A stretch of DNA of 64,000 nt from Streptomyces griseoaurantiacus (GTDB lineage: Bacteria > Actinomycetota > Actinomycetes > Streptomycetales > Streptomycetaceae): positions 1 through 64,000 of the forward strand of contig BNBP01000033.1 in assembly GCA_014656015.1 (NCBI GenBank), read 5' to 3'. Position 1 is the first letter of the stretch. Every line of letters begins with the position of its first letter. This document shows, one piece after another, positions 32,756-41,231 of the stretch. A program made the translations under genes and the position numbers. The notes below the pieces were generated by a model. It was given only the letters and a program-made list of their open reading frames with translations. It was not told the origin of the DNA and did no database searches.

Positions 32756-34339
32756 TCAGTACCGCAGCAGCGTCATCATCCCCGCCTCCTGGTGGTACGC
32801 GTTGTGGCAGTGCAGCATCCACACCCCCGGGTTCTCCGCGTCGAAGTCCGCCCTCACCGTCCGCCCCGGCAGCACGATCGCCGTGTCCTTGCGCGCCCCC
32901 GGCCCGTCCTGCGTCCCGGTCAGCGCGAACACGTGGCCGTGCAGATGGACCGGGTGCCACATCTTCGTCGCGTTGGTCAGCTCGAGCCGCACCCGCTCAC
33001 CGGCCCGCAGTGCGTGGGCCTGCCGGGGGTCGTACGGCTTGCCGTCGAAGGCCCAGTCGTACTTCTTCATGCTCCCGGTGAGCCGCAGCCGCAGCGTCCG
33101 GTCCGGCCGCCGGTCGTCCAGCGCCACCGCGTCCTCGGCCAGCAGCTCCTCGGCGCCCACCAGCCGTCCGTCCAGCTCCCTCGGCCGCGCCGAGGCCTTC
33201 GGCGCCGCGCCGCTCGCGGTGCGCAGCAGTGCCCGCGCCGCCGCGCCGCCCTTGCCCTCGGCGAGGGCGGTCAGCGGGAAGACGCCGTCCCCCGCGGTCA
33301 CCAGGACGTCGTAGCGCTCACCCATGGCCAGCAGCAGAGCGTCGGTCCCGGTGTGCCGCACGGGGTGGCCGTCGGTGTGCGTCACCGTCATCCGGTGGCC
33401 GCCGAGCGCGACCCGGAAGGCGGTGTCGCCGCTCGCGTTGATCAGCCGGATCCGGATCCGCTGCCCGGGCCGCGCGGCGAACACCCGGGGGGCGTCCGCC
33501 GTGCGCCCGTTGACCAGGTGGTAGGGGTAGGTCACATTGCCGCCCGCCCCGTCGAGCAGTGCGCTCCGGCCCGTGTGGGGGCGGTCGCCGGGGCGGGCGG
33601 AACCGGGTGCGGCGCCGGGCGTGTCGCGGCCGGCGTTCCTGGTGCCGCCCCCGCCCTCGGCGTCCTCGGACATGTTCATGCCGCTGCCCCGGCTGCCGAG
33701 CAGGGTCCTCAGCGTCGCCTCGGGACTCCGGCCGCCCACCCCGTCCAGCCAGTCGTCGAGCACCACGACCCACTCGGTGTCGTACCCGAGCGGCTCGTGC
33801 GGGTCCTCCACGATCAGCGCCCCGTACAGGCCGCGGTCCGCCTGCACCCCCGCGTGCGAGTGGTACCAGTACGTGCCCGGGGTGGGCAGCGGGAACCGGT
33901 AGACGAAGTCGCCGCCCGCCCGGACCGCGCGCTGGGTGAGGCCGGGGACGCCGTCCATGGCGTTGGGCACGGCGAGGCCGTGCCAGTGCAGGGTGGTCGG
34001 CTGCGGCAGGTGGTTGGCGAGGGTGACGGCGAGCGTCTCGCCCGCGGTGACCCGGATCTCCCGCCCGGGCAGGCCGCCGCCGTACGTCCAGGTGCTGACG
34101 GTGCGTCCGCCGAGGTCGGCCCTGCCGGAGACGGCGGTGAGGCGGACGGCACGGGTGGCCGCACGGGACTTCGCGTCCCCGGCCGGGGCGGGCGGGGCGG
34201 CGGCCGTGCCGGGGGCGCCCGCCGGCGTGGGGCAGGACGGCTCGGGCAGCGGGCGGGCGGCGGCGAGGGCACCGGCCCCGGCGACGGCCAGGGCACCGGT
34301 GCGCAGCAGGGCACGGCGGGAGGGGGCAGAAGTACGCAT
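32756..34339 (-). CDS. Tat-exported multicopper oxidase
   Basis: A 527-residue, three-domain laccase-like oxidase. The Tat motif SRRALLRTG precedes a hydrophobic region. Copper ligands are all present: HWHG, HSH (WYHSHAG), HPVHLHGH, and HCHNAYHQEAGM, where the final methionine is the axial type 1 ligand. A Gly/Ser/Met/Arg-rich loop of about 45 residues (GSGMNMSEDAEGGGG...) interrupts the middle domain. Relatives oxidise phenols or cuprous ions; the substrate is not known here. The gene is monocistronic between nadE and the sedolisin gene, upstream of whose terminator it starts. Confidence 0.9.
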   Translation of the reverse strand: MRTSAPSRRALLRTGALAVAGAGALAAARPLPEPSCPTPAGAPGTAAAPPAPAGDAKSRAATRAVRLTAVSGRADLGGRTVSTWTYGGGLPGREIRVTAGETLAVTLANHLPQPTTLHWHGLAVPNAMDGVPGLTQRAVRAGGDFVYRFPLPTPGTYWYHSHAGVQADRGLYGALIVEDPHEPLGYDTEWVVVLDDWLDGVGGRSPEATLRTLLGSRGSGMNMSEDAEGGGGTRNAGRDTPGAAPGSARPGDRPHTGRSALLDGAGGNVTYPYHLVNGRTADAPRVFAARPGQRIRIRLINASGDTAFRVALGGHRMTVTHTDGHPVRHTGTDALLLAMGERYDVLVTAGDGVFPLTALAEGKGGAAARALLRTASGAAPKASARPRELDGRLVGAEELLAEDAVALDDRRPDRTLRLRLTGSMKKYDWAFDGKPYDPRQAHALRAGERVRLELTNATKMWHPVHLHGHVFALTGTQDGPGARKDTAIVLPGRTVRADFDAENPGVWMLHCHNAYHQEAGMMTLLRY

Positions 34340-34407
34340 GCCCGAATTGCACTACTTGCGAAGGTGTGCGAGGGCGCACGAAACGCCGGTTGCGCCGCCC
34401 GGGTGAG

Positions 34408-34454
34408 CAGGGCCCCCGTGTCCGCGCCGGACCGGCGCGGACACGGGGGCCCTG
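34408..34454 (-). terminator. 23-bp hairpin after the sedolisin gene
   Basis: Bases 34408-34430 and 34432-34454 are perfectly complementary 23-nt arms separated by a single A; the arm starts CAGGGCCCCCGTGTCC. The loop is therefore minimal and the structure could also exist as a DNA cruciform. It lies 36 bases after the stop at 34490 and 69 bases before the multicopper oxidase start. Confidence 0.85.
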
Positions 34455-34489
34455 AGTGACTCGGCGGATCCGCCGTCGGTGACGCGGCC

Positions 34490-36433
34490 TCAGTGCCGCT
34501 TGTACGAGGACACGTAGCCGCCCGCGGGCGAACCGACGCCCGTCACCGGGTCGTAGCCGCGCACCGCCTTCAGCGAACTGTCCTTGCCGAGGCTGCGCAC
34601 CGAGGTGATCAGGCCCTCGGAGGCGTCGAAGGAGTTGACGAAGTCCACGCGGGCGACCGCGAGGTCCTTGCCGGTCGGCCTGTCCACCACGTCGTGGTAG
34701 ACCTTCGAGCCGTAGCGGTCGTAGATCGCCGGGTTGGCGAAGCCGATCGCCCGCCCGCCGCGCTCCTGCTGCGCGAGCGCCTGGACGCCCGCGATCACCG
34801 GCGCGGCCAGCGAGGTGCCGCCGATGCGGTACTCGGAGTACCGGTAGGAACCGTCGGGGAAGGCCTGGGTCTGGCCCACCTTGAAGCCGGTGTTGGGGTC
34901 GCCCACCGCCGATATGTCCGGAACCGTGCGCATCGGCGCGGCCGTTCCGTTCGCCTTGGCGAGCGACTTCGGGACCACACCGCGCTGGTAGTACGGCTGC
35001 GCCACGGTGCGGCTGGTGCCGCCGCCCGCGCCCGAGGTGAACGCGCCGGGGAAGTCGGCCCAGCTGCGGCCGTCGTCCGACAGGGCGGCCCGCTGGGTGC
35101 CCCAGCCGGTCTCCCACAGGTACGAGTCGTGCTTGCCGACGGCCAGCGAGGTGCCGCCGACGGCCGTCACCCACGCGGAGTTGGCCGGGGTGTCGACCTG
35201 CTTGGTCCCGGTGTTGTCGACCTCGTCGCCGTTGTCGCCGGAGGAGAAGTAGAAGCCGATGCCCTCGATGGCGCCCAGCTGGAAGACCTGGTCGTAGGCG
35301 GCGGCCAGGGCCGGGGTCTGGTTGGCCTCGATGTCGCCCCAGGAGTTGGAGACGATGTCGGCCAGGTGTCCGTCGACGATCTTGCCGAGCGAGTCGAGCA
35401 GGTCGTTGTCGTAGCAGGAGGCGGCGCCGACGTAGACGATGTCCGCCTTCGGCGCGACCGCGTGCACGGCCTCGACGTCGAGGGTCTCCTCGCCGTACCA
35501 GCCGGCCGCCCCGCACTCCTCGGTGCGGGTGTACCCGCTCGGCAGCACCTGCTTCAACTGGCCTCGCTTGTACGAGGCGTCGCCGTGCTTGCCGGCGTAG
35601 GTGGCCGCGTCGGCGGCGATGGTCGGGGAGGCGTAGGCGTCGGTGATGGCGACGGTCACGCCCTTGCCGGTCGCCCTGCCCGCCCCGTACGCCGCGCGGA
35701 GCTGCTTGCCGGTGTAGCCCTTGACCGCGTACGGGATCTTCTGGCCGTACGCCTTCGGCAGCGAGGTGGCCGTGCTCGAGCCGTAGTAGGAGGAGAACGG
35801 CCCCGAGTTGCGGAACACCGCGTCCGGCGGGGGCAGGGTGTCGCTGTGGCTCGCCTTGTGCGGGGCGTTGTCCAGGCCGGTGACGGTGAGGACGGCGCCG
35901 TCCAGCGCGGCGGGCACGGTGGCGTCGGCGGCCGGGGCGCGGTAGGTCTTGCCGGCCTTGGCATAGTTGTGGAGCTGGGTGCCGAAGGCCTTCTCGACGG
36001 CGGCCACGTCACCGGTGACGGAGAGGTAGTGCCGGGTGGTGCCGGTGACCGTCAGACCGGCGGACTTCAGCCAGTGGGTGACGGACTCGACCTGGGCCTT
36101 GGTGGCGCCGTAGCGGGCGTCGGCCTCCTTCGCCGAGAGGTACTTGCCGTACGAGGCGGAATCCGGGTCGGACACGGCCCGCGCGTACGCCTGGAGGCCG
36201 GCGGCGTCGCGCCCGGCGAGGTAGACGCGGACGGAGACCTTGGAGCTGTCGCCGGCGGCGCCCTTGTCGGCCGAGCTCTTGGCCCAGACCGGCTTGGTGC
36301 CCGCGAGTGAGTGCCGGCCGGAGCCGTCCGCGGCGTGGGCCGCGGGTGTGCCGAGTGCCAGGGCCCCGGCGAGCAGCGGCAGTGTCGCTGCCAGGCTCAG
36401 CCCGGCGCGCGCGGTGGCGCGAGTGGATCTCAT
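34490..36433 (-). CDS. Secreted S53 sedolisin (pro-kumamolisin-like) peptidase
   Basis: A 647-residue secreted serine-carboxyl peptidase. The Sec signal ends at AAHAADGS near residue 34. The propeptide (VSVRVYLAGRDAAGL...VTGTTRHYLSVTGDV) belongs to the pro-kumamolisin family. The catalytic domain has the Glu/Asp pair in GEETLDVEAVHA, the oxyanion aspartate in SSGDNGDE, and the nucleophile in GGTSLAAPVIAG. The C-terminal calcium-site region reads DPVTGVGSP. Sedolisins work in acid, and Streptomyces enzymes of this group have been described as tripeptidyl peptidases. The ATG follows AGGGGG. Confidence 0.93.
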   Translation of the reverse strand: MRSTRATARAGLSLAATLPLLAGALALGTPAAHAADGSGRHSLAGTKPVWAKSSADKGAAGDSSKVSVRVYLAGRDAAGLQAYARAVSDPDSASYGKYLSAKEADARYGATKAQVESVTHWLKSAGLTVTGTTRHYLSVTGDVAAVEKAFGTQLHNYAKAGKTYRAPAADATVPAALDGAVLTVTGLDNAPHKASHSDTLPPPDAVFRNSGPFSSYYGSSTATSLPKAYGQKIPYAVKGYTGKQLRAAYGAGRATGKGVTVAITDAYASPTIAADAATYAGKHGDASYKRGQLKQVLPSGYTRTEECGAAGWYGEETLDVEAVHAVAPKADIVYVGAASCYDNDLLDSLGKIVDGHLADIVSNSWGDIEANQTPALAAAYDQVFQLGAIEGIGFYFSSGDNGDEVDNTGTKQVDTPANSAWVTAVGGTSLAVGKHDSYLWETGWGTQRAALSDDGRSWADFPGAFTSGAGGGTSRTVAQPYYQRGVVPKSLAKANGTAAPMRTVPDISAVGDPNTGFKVGQTQAFPDGSYRYSEYRIGGTSLAAPVIAGVQALAQQERGGRAIGFANPAIYDRYGSKVYHDVVDRPTGKDLAVARVDFVNSFDASEGLITSVRSLGKDSSLKAVRGYDPVTGVGSPAGGYVSSYKRH

Positions 36434-36685
36434 AAAACCCCCTGCGATGCGGTTCGTCGCATGTCGTCGCGCGTGGCTCGTCGCATGGCGAGCGCACGAT
36501 CCCGGCCACTCTTTCGATGATCGGTTCATGTCAGGGGAATGGAATGGCCAAGAAGAGCCCAAGTGCCGGTGATACAAGGGGATTTGCGGGAGTTGGGGGG
36601 AGTTGGCGGGCGGGGTCCTGTGGAGGTGCGGGGCGGGGGGAGTGAGGGAGATGTCCGGAAGCCGCCCGGGGCGACGGAAAAGTTG

Positions 36686-36702
36686 AATGCCGGATGCGCA
36701 TT
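36686..36702 (+). promoter_or_regulatory. Weak inverted repeat in the nsrR promoter
   Basis: AATGC at 36686-36690 and GCATT at 36698-36702 form short inverted arms 16 bases before the start. NsrR is autoregulated in known Streptomyces, so this could be its operator, but the match to the box upstream of hmp is poor. Confidence 0.3.
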
Positions 36703-36717
36703 ATTTACGCTGGTGGC

Positions 36718-37188
36718 ATGCGGCTCCTGCGCTCCACCGACCTGGCGCTGCGCGTCCTGATGAGACTCGCCGTCGCGGGCGACTCCAGCCCCACGACCCG
36801 CGAGGTCGCGGCGGACATGGACGTGCCCTACACGCATGCCGCGAAGGTCGTCGCCGAACTCCAGCACCGGGGACTGCTCGCGGCCCGCCGGGGCAGGGGC
36901 GGCGGGTTGTCGGTCACCGAGGCCGGGCGGACGGCCTCCGTCGGCAGGGTCGTACGGGCCTTCGAGGGCGCGGACGGCGGGAGCGACGTGGTCGATTGCG
37001 AGGGCGGCGGCACCGGCACCCCGCCCTGCCCGCTGCGCTCCGACTGCCTGCTGAGGGGCGCCCTGCGACGCGCCCAGGAGGCGTTCTACGCCTCCCTGGA
37101 CCCGCTGACGGTGCAGGACATGATCGGGTCCCCGACCGGACCCCTCCTCCTCGGCCTCCCGGGCGTGGGCGCGCCGAGCCCGACGTAG
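36718..37188 (+). CDS. nsrR: NsrR-like Rrf2-family nitric oxide sensor
   Basis: A 156-residue Rrf2 regulator. MRLLRSTDLALRVLMRLAV matches Streptomyces NsrR, including D8, which serves as the non-cysteine ligand of the [4Fe-4S] cluster. The helix-turn-helix reads TREVAADMDVPYTHAAKVVAELQ. Three cysteines at residues 94, 104 and 110 would bind the cluster; their spacing (C-x9-C-x5-C) is longer in the first interval than the C-x5-C-x5-C of known NsrR proteins. It converges with a flavohaemoprotein gene carrying an NsrR-type box, so it is the probable repressor of NO detoxification. A weak inverted AATGC/GCATT lies in its own promoter. Confidence 0.85.
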   Translation: MRLLRSTDLALRVLMRLAVAGDSSPTTREVAADMDVPYTHAAKVVAELQHRGLLAARRGRGGGLSVTEAGRTASVGRVVRAFEGADGGSDVVDCEGGGTGTPPCPLRSDCLLRGALRRAQEAFYASLDPLTVQDMIGSPTGPLLLGLPGVGAPSPT

Positions 37189-37194
37189 AGCGGG

Positions 37195-37221
37195 GCCCGC
37201 GCCCCGCGGAGGGGCGCGGGC
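37195..37221. terminator. Bidirectional hairpin between nsrR and hmp
   Basis: GCCCGCGCCCC (37195-37205) and GGGGCGCGGGC (37211-37221) are perfect 11-bp arms around GCGGA, located between convergent stops at 37188 and 37243. Confidence 0.8.
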
Positions 37222-37242
37222 TCGTGCGCGTACCGGGGTGGG

Positions 37243-38436
37243 TCAGGCCGCCGCGTCCTTGGCGAGCCACAGGTCGGGCCCGAACACCTCGTAGTGGATG
37301 TCGGCCGGCGCGACCCCCCTGGCCAGCAGCTGCTCCCGCACCACCCGCATGAACGGCAGCGGCCCGCACAGGTAGGCGACCGTTCCCGGGGCCACCTCGA
37401 CCGCGCCGAGGTCGACCAGTCCGGGCCGCCCCGCCCCCTCCGCGTCCTCCTCGTAGAAGAACACGGCCTCTCCGTCCGCCAGCTTCGCCGCGTACGCCGT
37501 GTGGTCCCCCCGCAGCGCGTGTGCCGCGGGCGAGCGGTCCGCGTGCACCACGGTCACCCGCCCGGTGTGCTCCTCGAGCGAGAGCTGCTCCAGCATCGCG
37601 ATCATCGGGGTCACCCCGATGCCCGCGGAGGCCAGCAGCAGCGGCGCGTCGGTGTCCTCCAGGACGAGGTCGCCGTACGGCGCCGACAGCTCCAGCACGT
37701 CACCCGCGCGCACGTGCGCGTGCAGGTGGTTCGAGACCTCGCCCTCCGGCGTGGCGGCGTCCCCCGGCACCCGCTTGACCGCGAACTGCCGCACCGGGGA
37801 ACCGGGCGCCGCCGTCAGGCTGTACTGCCGGATCTGCCGGGCCCCGTCCGCGAGCCGCACGCCGACCGAGACGTACTGCCCGGCGCGGTAGGGCGGCACG
37901 GGTCCGCCGTCGGCGGGGCGCAGCCGGAAGGTGGCGACGTCCGCGGTCTCGTCGATCCGCTCGACGACGGTCCACTCGCGCAGCGCGCTCTCCTCGCTCC
38001 GCGCGTACAGCGTCCGCTCGATGTCGATGAGGGCGTTGGCCATGAGCCAGTAGACCTCGGTCCAGGCGGCGGCGACCTCCTCGGTGACGGCCTCGCCGAG
38101 CACCTCGGCGATCGCGGCGAACAGGTGCTCGTGGACGACCGGGTACTGCTCCGGGCGGATGCCGAGCGAGGCGTGCTTGTGGGCTATCCGGCGCAGCATC
38201 AGGTCGGGGCGCCGCTCGGGGTGGTCGACCAGGTGCGTGGCGAAGGCGGCGATCGAGCCGGCCAGCGCCTGCTTCTGGGTGCCGGCGGCCTGGTTGCCGC
38301 GGTTGAACAGATCGCGCAGCAGCTCCGGGTGGGCGGCGAAGAGCCGTGCGTAGAAGCGCTCGGTGATGTCGCCGATGGCCGCGCCGACGGCGGGGAGGGT
38401 GGCGCGGACGGTGGCTGCGGACTGCTCGGAGAGCAT
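37243..38436 (-). CDS. hmp: Flavohaemoprotein / nitric oxide dioxygenase
   Basis: A 397-residue flavohaemoglobin that converts nitric oxide and oxygen to nitrate using NAD(P)H. The globin domain has the proximal haem histidine in IAHKHASLG (H88) and the distal Tyr/Gln region near the N-terminus. The FAD-binding domain has RQYSL and GEVSNHLH, and the NAD-binding part has GIGVTPMIAML and YLCGPLPFM. The start MLSEQS follows GAGGAG. An NsrR-type operator sits 184-206 bases upstream and a convergent nsrR-like gene follows, forming a compact NO-response module. Confidence 0.95.
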   Translation of the reverse strand: MLSEQSAATVRATLPAVGAAIGDITERFYARLFAAHPELLRDLFNRGNQAAGTQKQALAGSIAAFATHLVDHPERRPDLMLRRIAHKHASLGIRPEQYPVVHEHLFAAIAEVLGEAVTEEVAAAWTEVYWLMANALIDIERTLYARSEESALREWTVVERIDETADVATFRLRPADGGPVPPYRAGQYVSVGVRLADGARQIRQYSLTAAPGSPVRQFAVKRVPGDAATPEGEVSNHLHAHVRAGDVLELSAPYGDLVLEDTDAPLLLASAGIGVTPMIAMLEQLSLEEHTGRVTVVHADRSPAAHALRGDHTAYAAKLADGEAVFFYEEDAEGAGRPGLVDLGAVEVAPGTVAYLCGPLPFMRVVREQLLARGVAPADIHYEVFGPDLWLAKDAAA

Positions 38437-38619
38437 CGGGACTCCTCTGTGGAACGGAGTGACGGTCCGCGGACCCGGAGGGGACCCGTGGACCCGAGGG
38501 AGGGGGCCGCACGGCCCGGGGGAGGGCCGCGCGGCCTTCAGGGCCGTGCGGCCCTGGTGGAACACCGGCGCAGCGGTGGAGCGTGGTGGCTCCGCCGTAT
38601 TCCTCCGGCACCGTAATAA

Positions 38620-38642
38620 AACTTGCATCTGAGATGCAAATT
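38620..38642 (-). promoter_or_regulatory. NsrR-type operator upstream of hmp
   Basis: AACTTGCATCT (38620-38630), one central G, and AGATGCAAATT (38632-38642) form an 11-1-11 inverted repeat matching at 10 of 11 positions. This is the architecture of the boxes bound by Streptomyces NsrR upstream of hmp genes. The local AT richness (TAATAAAACTTGC) suggests the hmp promoter overlaps it. Confidence 0.82.
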
Positions 38643-38889
38643 AAAAGGATGGGGGACGGGCGAGGACCGGCCATTACGGAAAGTGCAGTTCAGCGGGCAA
38701 GATGGCCCCGAAGCAGGGCACCCGTGAGGACACCTGCCGTACGTGTGACGTTCGGAACAGGGCCGCCGGGCCGCCGGGGGTCCGCAACGCGGATGAAATG
38801 CTGGTGTGGTGGGATGCTCACGTGCCCGACCGCCCGTCCCGCCACCACCGGGAACGGCGGCGTGACCAGCAAGGATGGGGAAGCGGAAG
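38643..38889. other. glnA2 upstream region
   Basis: This 250-base stretch holds no supported gene. It should contain the glnA2-like promoter and leader. GGATGGGGAAGCGGAAG before the ATG is purine-rich and could serve for ribosome binding. No clear GlnR box was identified. Confidence 0.4.
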
Positions 38890-40251
38890 ATGGACAAGCA
38901 GCAGGAGTTCGTGCTCCGGACCTTGGAGGAGCGCGACATCCGGTTCGTACGCCTGTGGTTCACGGACGTGCTGGGCTTCCTCAAGTCCGTCGCCGTGGCC
39001 CCGGCCGAGCTCGAACAGGCCTTTGACGAGGGCATCGGCTTCGACGGCTCGGCGATCGAGGGCTTCGCCCGGGTCTACGAGTCCGACATGATCGCCAAGC
39101 CGGACCCGTCCACGTTCCAGATCCTCCCCTGGCGCGCGGAGGCCCCCGGCACGGCCCGGATGTTCTGCGACATCCTGATGCCCGACGGCTCCCCGTCCTT
39201 CGCCGACCCGCGCTTCGTCCTCAAGCGGGCCCTGAACCGCGCCTCCGACCTGGGCTTCACCTTCTACACCCACCCGGAGATCGAGTTCTACCTGCTCAAG
39301 CACAAGCCGGTGGACGGCACCCGGCCCACCCCCGCCGACAACTCCGGGTACTTCGACCACACCCCGCAGGCCATCGGCATGGACTTCCGCCGCCAGGCGA
39401 TCACCATGCTGGAGTCGATGGGCATCTCGGTCGAGTTCTCCCACCACGAGGGCGCCCCCGGCCAGCAGGAGATCGACCTGCGCTACGCCGACGCGCTCTC
39501 CACGGCCGACAACATCATGACCTTCCGCCTGGTCATGAAGCAGGTCGCGCTGGAGCAGGGGCTCCAGGCCACCTTCATGCCGAAGCCGTTCTCGGAGTAC
39601 CCCGGCTCGGGCATGCACTCCCACCTCTCCCTCTTCGAGGGTGACCGGAACGCGTTCTACGAGTCCGGCGCGGAGTACCAGCTCTCCAAGGTGGGCCGCT
39701 CCTTCATCGCGGGCCTGCTGCGGCACGCGGCGGAGATCTCGGCCGTCTCCAACCAGTGGGTCAACTCCTACAAGCGCATCTGGGGCGGCGCCGCCCGCAC
39801 GGCCGGCGCCGGCGGCGAGGCCCCCTCGTACATCTGCTGGGGCCACAACAACCGCTCCGCCCTGGTCCGCGTCCCCATGTACAAGCCCGGCAAGACGGGC
39901 TCGGCCCGCGTCGAGATCCGCTCCCTGGACTCCGGCGCCAACCCCTACCTCTCCTACGCCGTCCTGCTGGCCGCCGGCCTCAAGGGCATCGAGGAGGGCT
40001 ACGAGCTCCCGGCCGGCGCCGAGGACGACGTCTGGGCCCTGACCGACGGCGAACGCCGCGCCCTCGGCATTGAACCGCTCCCGCAGAACCTCGGTGAGGC
40101 GCTCGACCTGATGGAGCGCAGCGACCTCGTCGCCGAGACCCTCGGCGAGCACGTCTTCGACTTCTTCCTGCGCAACAAGAAGCAGGAGTGGGAGGAGTAC
40201 CGCAGCGAGGTCACGGCGTTCGAGCTGCGGAAGAGCCTGCCGGTGCTGTAG
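38890..40251 (+). CDS. glnA2: Glutamine synthetase-like enzyme of the GlnA2 (gamma-glutamylpolyamine synthetase) type
   Basis: A 453-residue member of the glutamine synthetase superfamily. GS motifs are seen: DGSAIEGFAR, the ATP/glutamate region GSGMHSHLSLFEGDRNAFY and PMYKPGKTGSARVEIRSLDSGANPYLSYA. In S. coelicolor the closest type, GlnA2, does not make glutamine but glutamylates polyamines. The C-terminal third lacks the NLYDLPPEE-like segment with the tyrosine that GlnE adenylylates in true GlnA; the corresponding part here reads ERRALGIEPLPQNLGEALDLM. It is therefore probably not controlled by the nearby glnE product. The MDKQQEF start is the conserved one. The transcript ends at a strong hairpin. 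Confidence 0.9.
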   Translation: MDKQQEFVLRTLEERDIRFVRLWFTDVLGFLKSVAVAPAELEQAFDEGIGFDGSAIEGFARVYESDMIAKPDPSTFQILPWRAEAPGTARMFCDILMPDGSPSFADPRFVLKRALNRASDLGFTFYTHPEIEFYLLKHKPVDGTRPTPADNSGYFDHTPQAIGMDFRRQAITMLESMGISVEFSHHEGAPGQQEIDLRYADALSTADNIMTFRLVMKQVALEQGLQATFMPKPFSEYPGSGMHSHLSLFEGDRNAFYESGAEYQLSKVGRSFIAGLLRHAAEISAVSNQWVNSYKRIWGGAARTAGAGGEAPSYICWGHNNRSALVRVPMYKPGKTGSARVEIRSLDSGANPYLSYAVLLAAGLKGIEEGYELPAGAEDDVWALTDGERRALGIEPLPQNLGEALDLMERSDLVAETLGEHVFDFFLRNKKQEWEEYRSEVTAFELRKSLPVL

Positions 40252-40280
40252 CCGCCGGTCGGGGCGGTCGGAACACGACG

Positions 40281-40318
40281 ACGGGCCGGGTACGGGGATC
40301 ACCCCGTACCCGGCCCGT
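40281..40318 (+). terminator. Terminator of glnA2
   Basis: ACGGGCCGGGTACGGGG (40281-40297) and CCCCGTACCCGGCCCGT (40302-40318) are perfect 17-bp arms around the tetraloop ATCA, 30 bases after the stop. Confidence 0.9.
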
Positions 40319-40553
40319 GGCCGTGATGATCGCCGGGGCCGTCCACGGGCCGTCCCCGCCATGCGCCCCAGGCCGCCATCGACTTCGACAGCAGCGGCGG
40401 GGACAGTGTCGAGGCGGCGGGACGCCGGCTCTGGTTCGCCGAGCGCGATGTGCCCCCGCGGACGGCCCGGGACCGCCGGGGCCGGACGGGGCGCTTTCGC
40501 CGAGGGGTGAAAGGCCCTGGTGGGCGACGGCGTGGGTGATCTACGGTGTGGCG
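40319..40553. other. Gene-free stretch before the membrane protein
   Basis: No intact gene is visible. One frame gives AAIDFDSSGGDSVEAAGRRLWFAERDV near 40370-40450, which resembles a coding fragment and may be a remnant, but there is no start and no recognisable family. Confidence 0.3.
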
Positions 40554-41192
40554 ATGCAGCCTGCTTCGGCGCCGCGGACACCGGCGAACGCACCGCGGCC
40601 CGGCCGCCGCTGGTACGTGGCGGCGGCCGTGCTCCCCGTCGTGACGACCGTGCTGGGCGTGGTCCTCGGTGTGCACGCCCTCAGGGACGCCGTCGACGCG
40701 GTGGACACGGGGCACCGGTTCGCCGGGGGCGACACCGTCACCCTGCGGCTCGATCCGGCGCACGGGAAGTCGATCTGGATCAGGGACCGGGGGCCGTCGG
40801 CCCGCCAGTCCTGCGACATCAGCGGTCCGGGCGAGTCCGCCCTCACCGATCCCGGGATCGACGTGTTCCTCACCCGCAAGGAGACCTGGAACCCGCTCTT
40901 CGGGATCGACGTGTCGCAGGCGGGTGAATACCGCGTCACCTGCTCCTCGCGCGGAGGGCCGTCCCAGTACGCCCTGGGCGAGGCCGGGGGGCTCCTCACG
41001 CTCGGCGGGCGGCTGTTCCCGGCCCTGCTCCTCCCGGTGGTCGGCCTGTTCGCCGGCCTCGTCCTCGCCCTGGTCACCGGCCTCCGCCGCAGGGGGCATC
41101 GTCGGCGGCTGTCCGCCGCACGCCCGGGCTCCGGGGCGGGCCGTCCCGCGGAGCCGGTCGTGGCCCCCGGCGGCGGTTCCGGCCGGCCGTGA
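40554..41192 (+). CDS. Two-helix membrane protein of unknown function
   Basis: A 212-residue protein. A transmembrane segment is at residues 20-42 and a second near 155-178; between them lies an extracytoplasmic beta-rich domain with two cysteines (RQSCDISG and YRVTCSS) that may form a disulfide. The C-terminus is a cytoplasmic Arg/Gly/Pro-rich tail. The domain resembles generic actinobacterial membrane proteins and no function is suggested. The start ATG lies close to a GTG; either may be used. It converges with the FAD monooxygenase gene. Confidence 0.7.
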   Translation: MQPASAPRTPANAPRPGRRWYVAAAVLPVVTTVLGVVLGVHALRDAVDAVDTGHRFAGGDTVTLRLDPAHGKSIWIRDRGPSARQSCDISGPGESALTDPGIDVFLTRKETWNPLFGIDVSQAGEYRVTCSSRGGPSQYALGEAGGLLTLGGRLFPALLLPVVGLFAGLVLALVTGLRRRGHRRRLSAARPGSGAGRPAEPVVAPGGGSGRP

Positions 41193-41231
41193 ACCGCCGG
41201 GCCGGGAAACGGCCTCGGTGACTCCCGGTCC

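Noticed and set aside
40370..40450. A possible pseudogene fragment (AAIDFDSSGG...WFAERDV)
   Set aside because: It has no start, no identifiable family and could be chance in GC-rich DNA; only noted in the intergenic entry.
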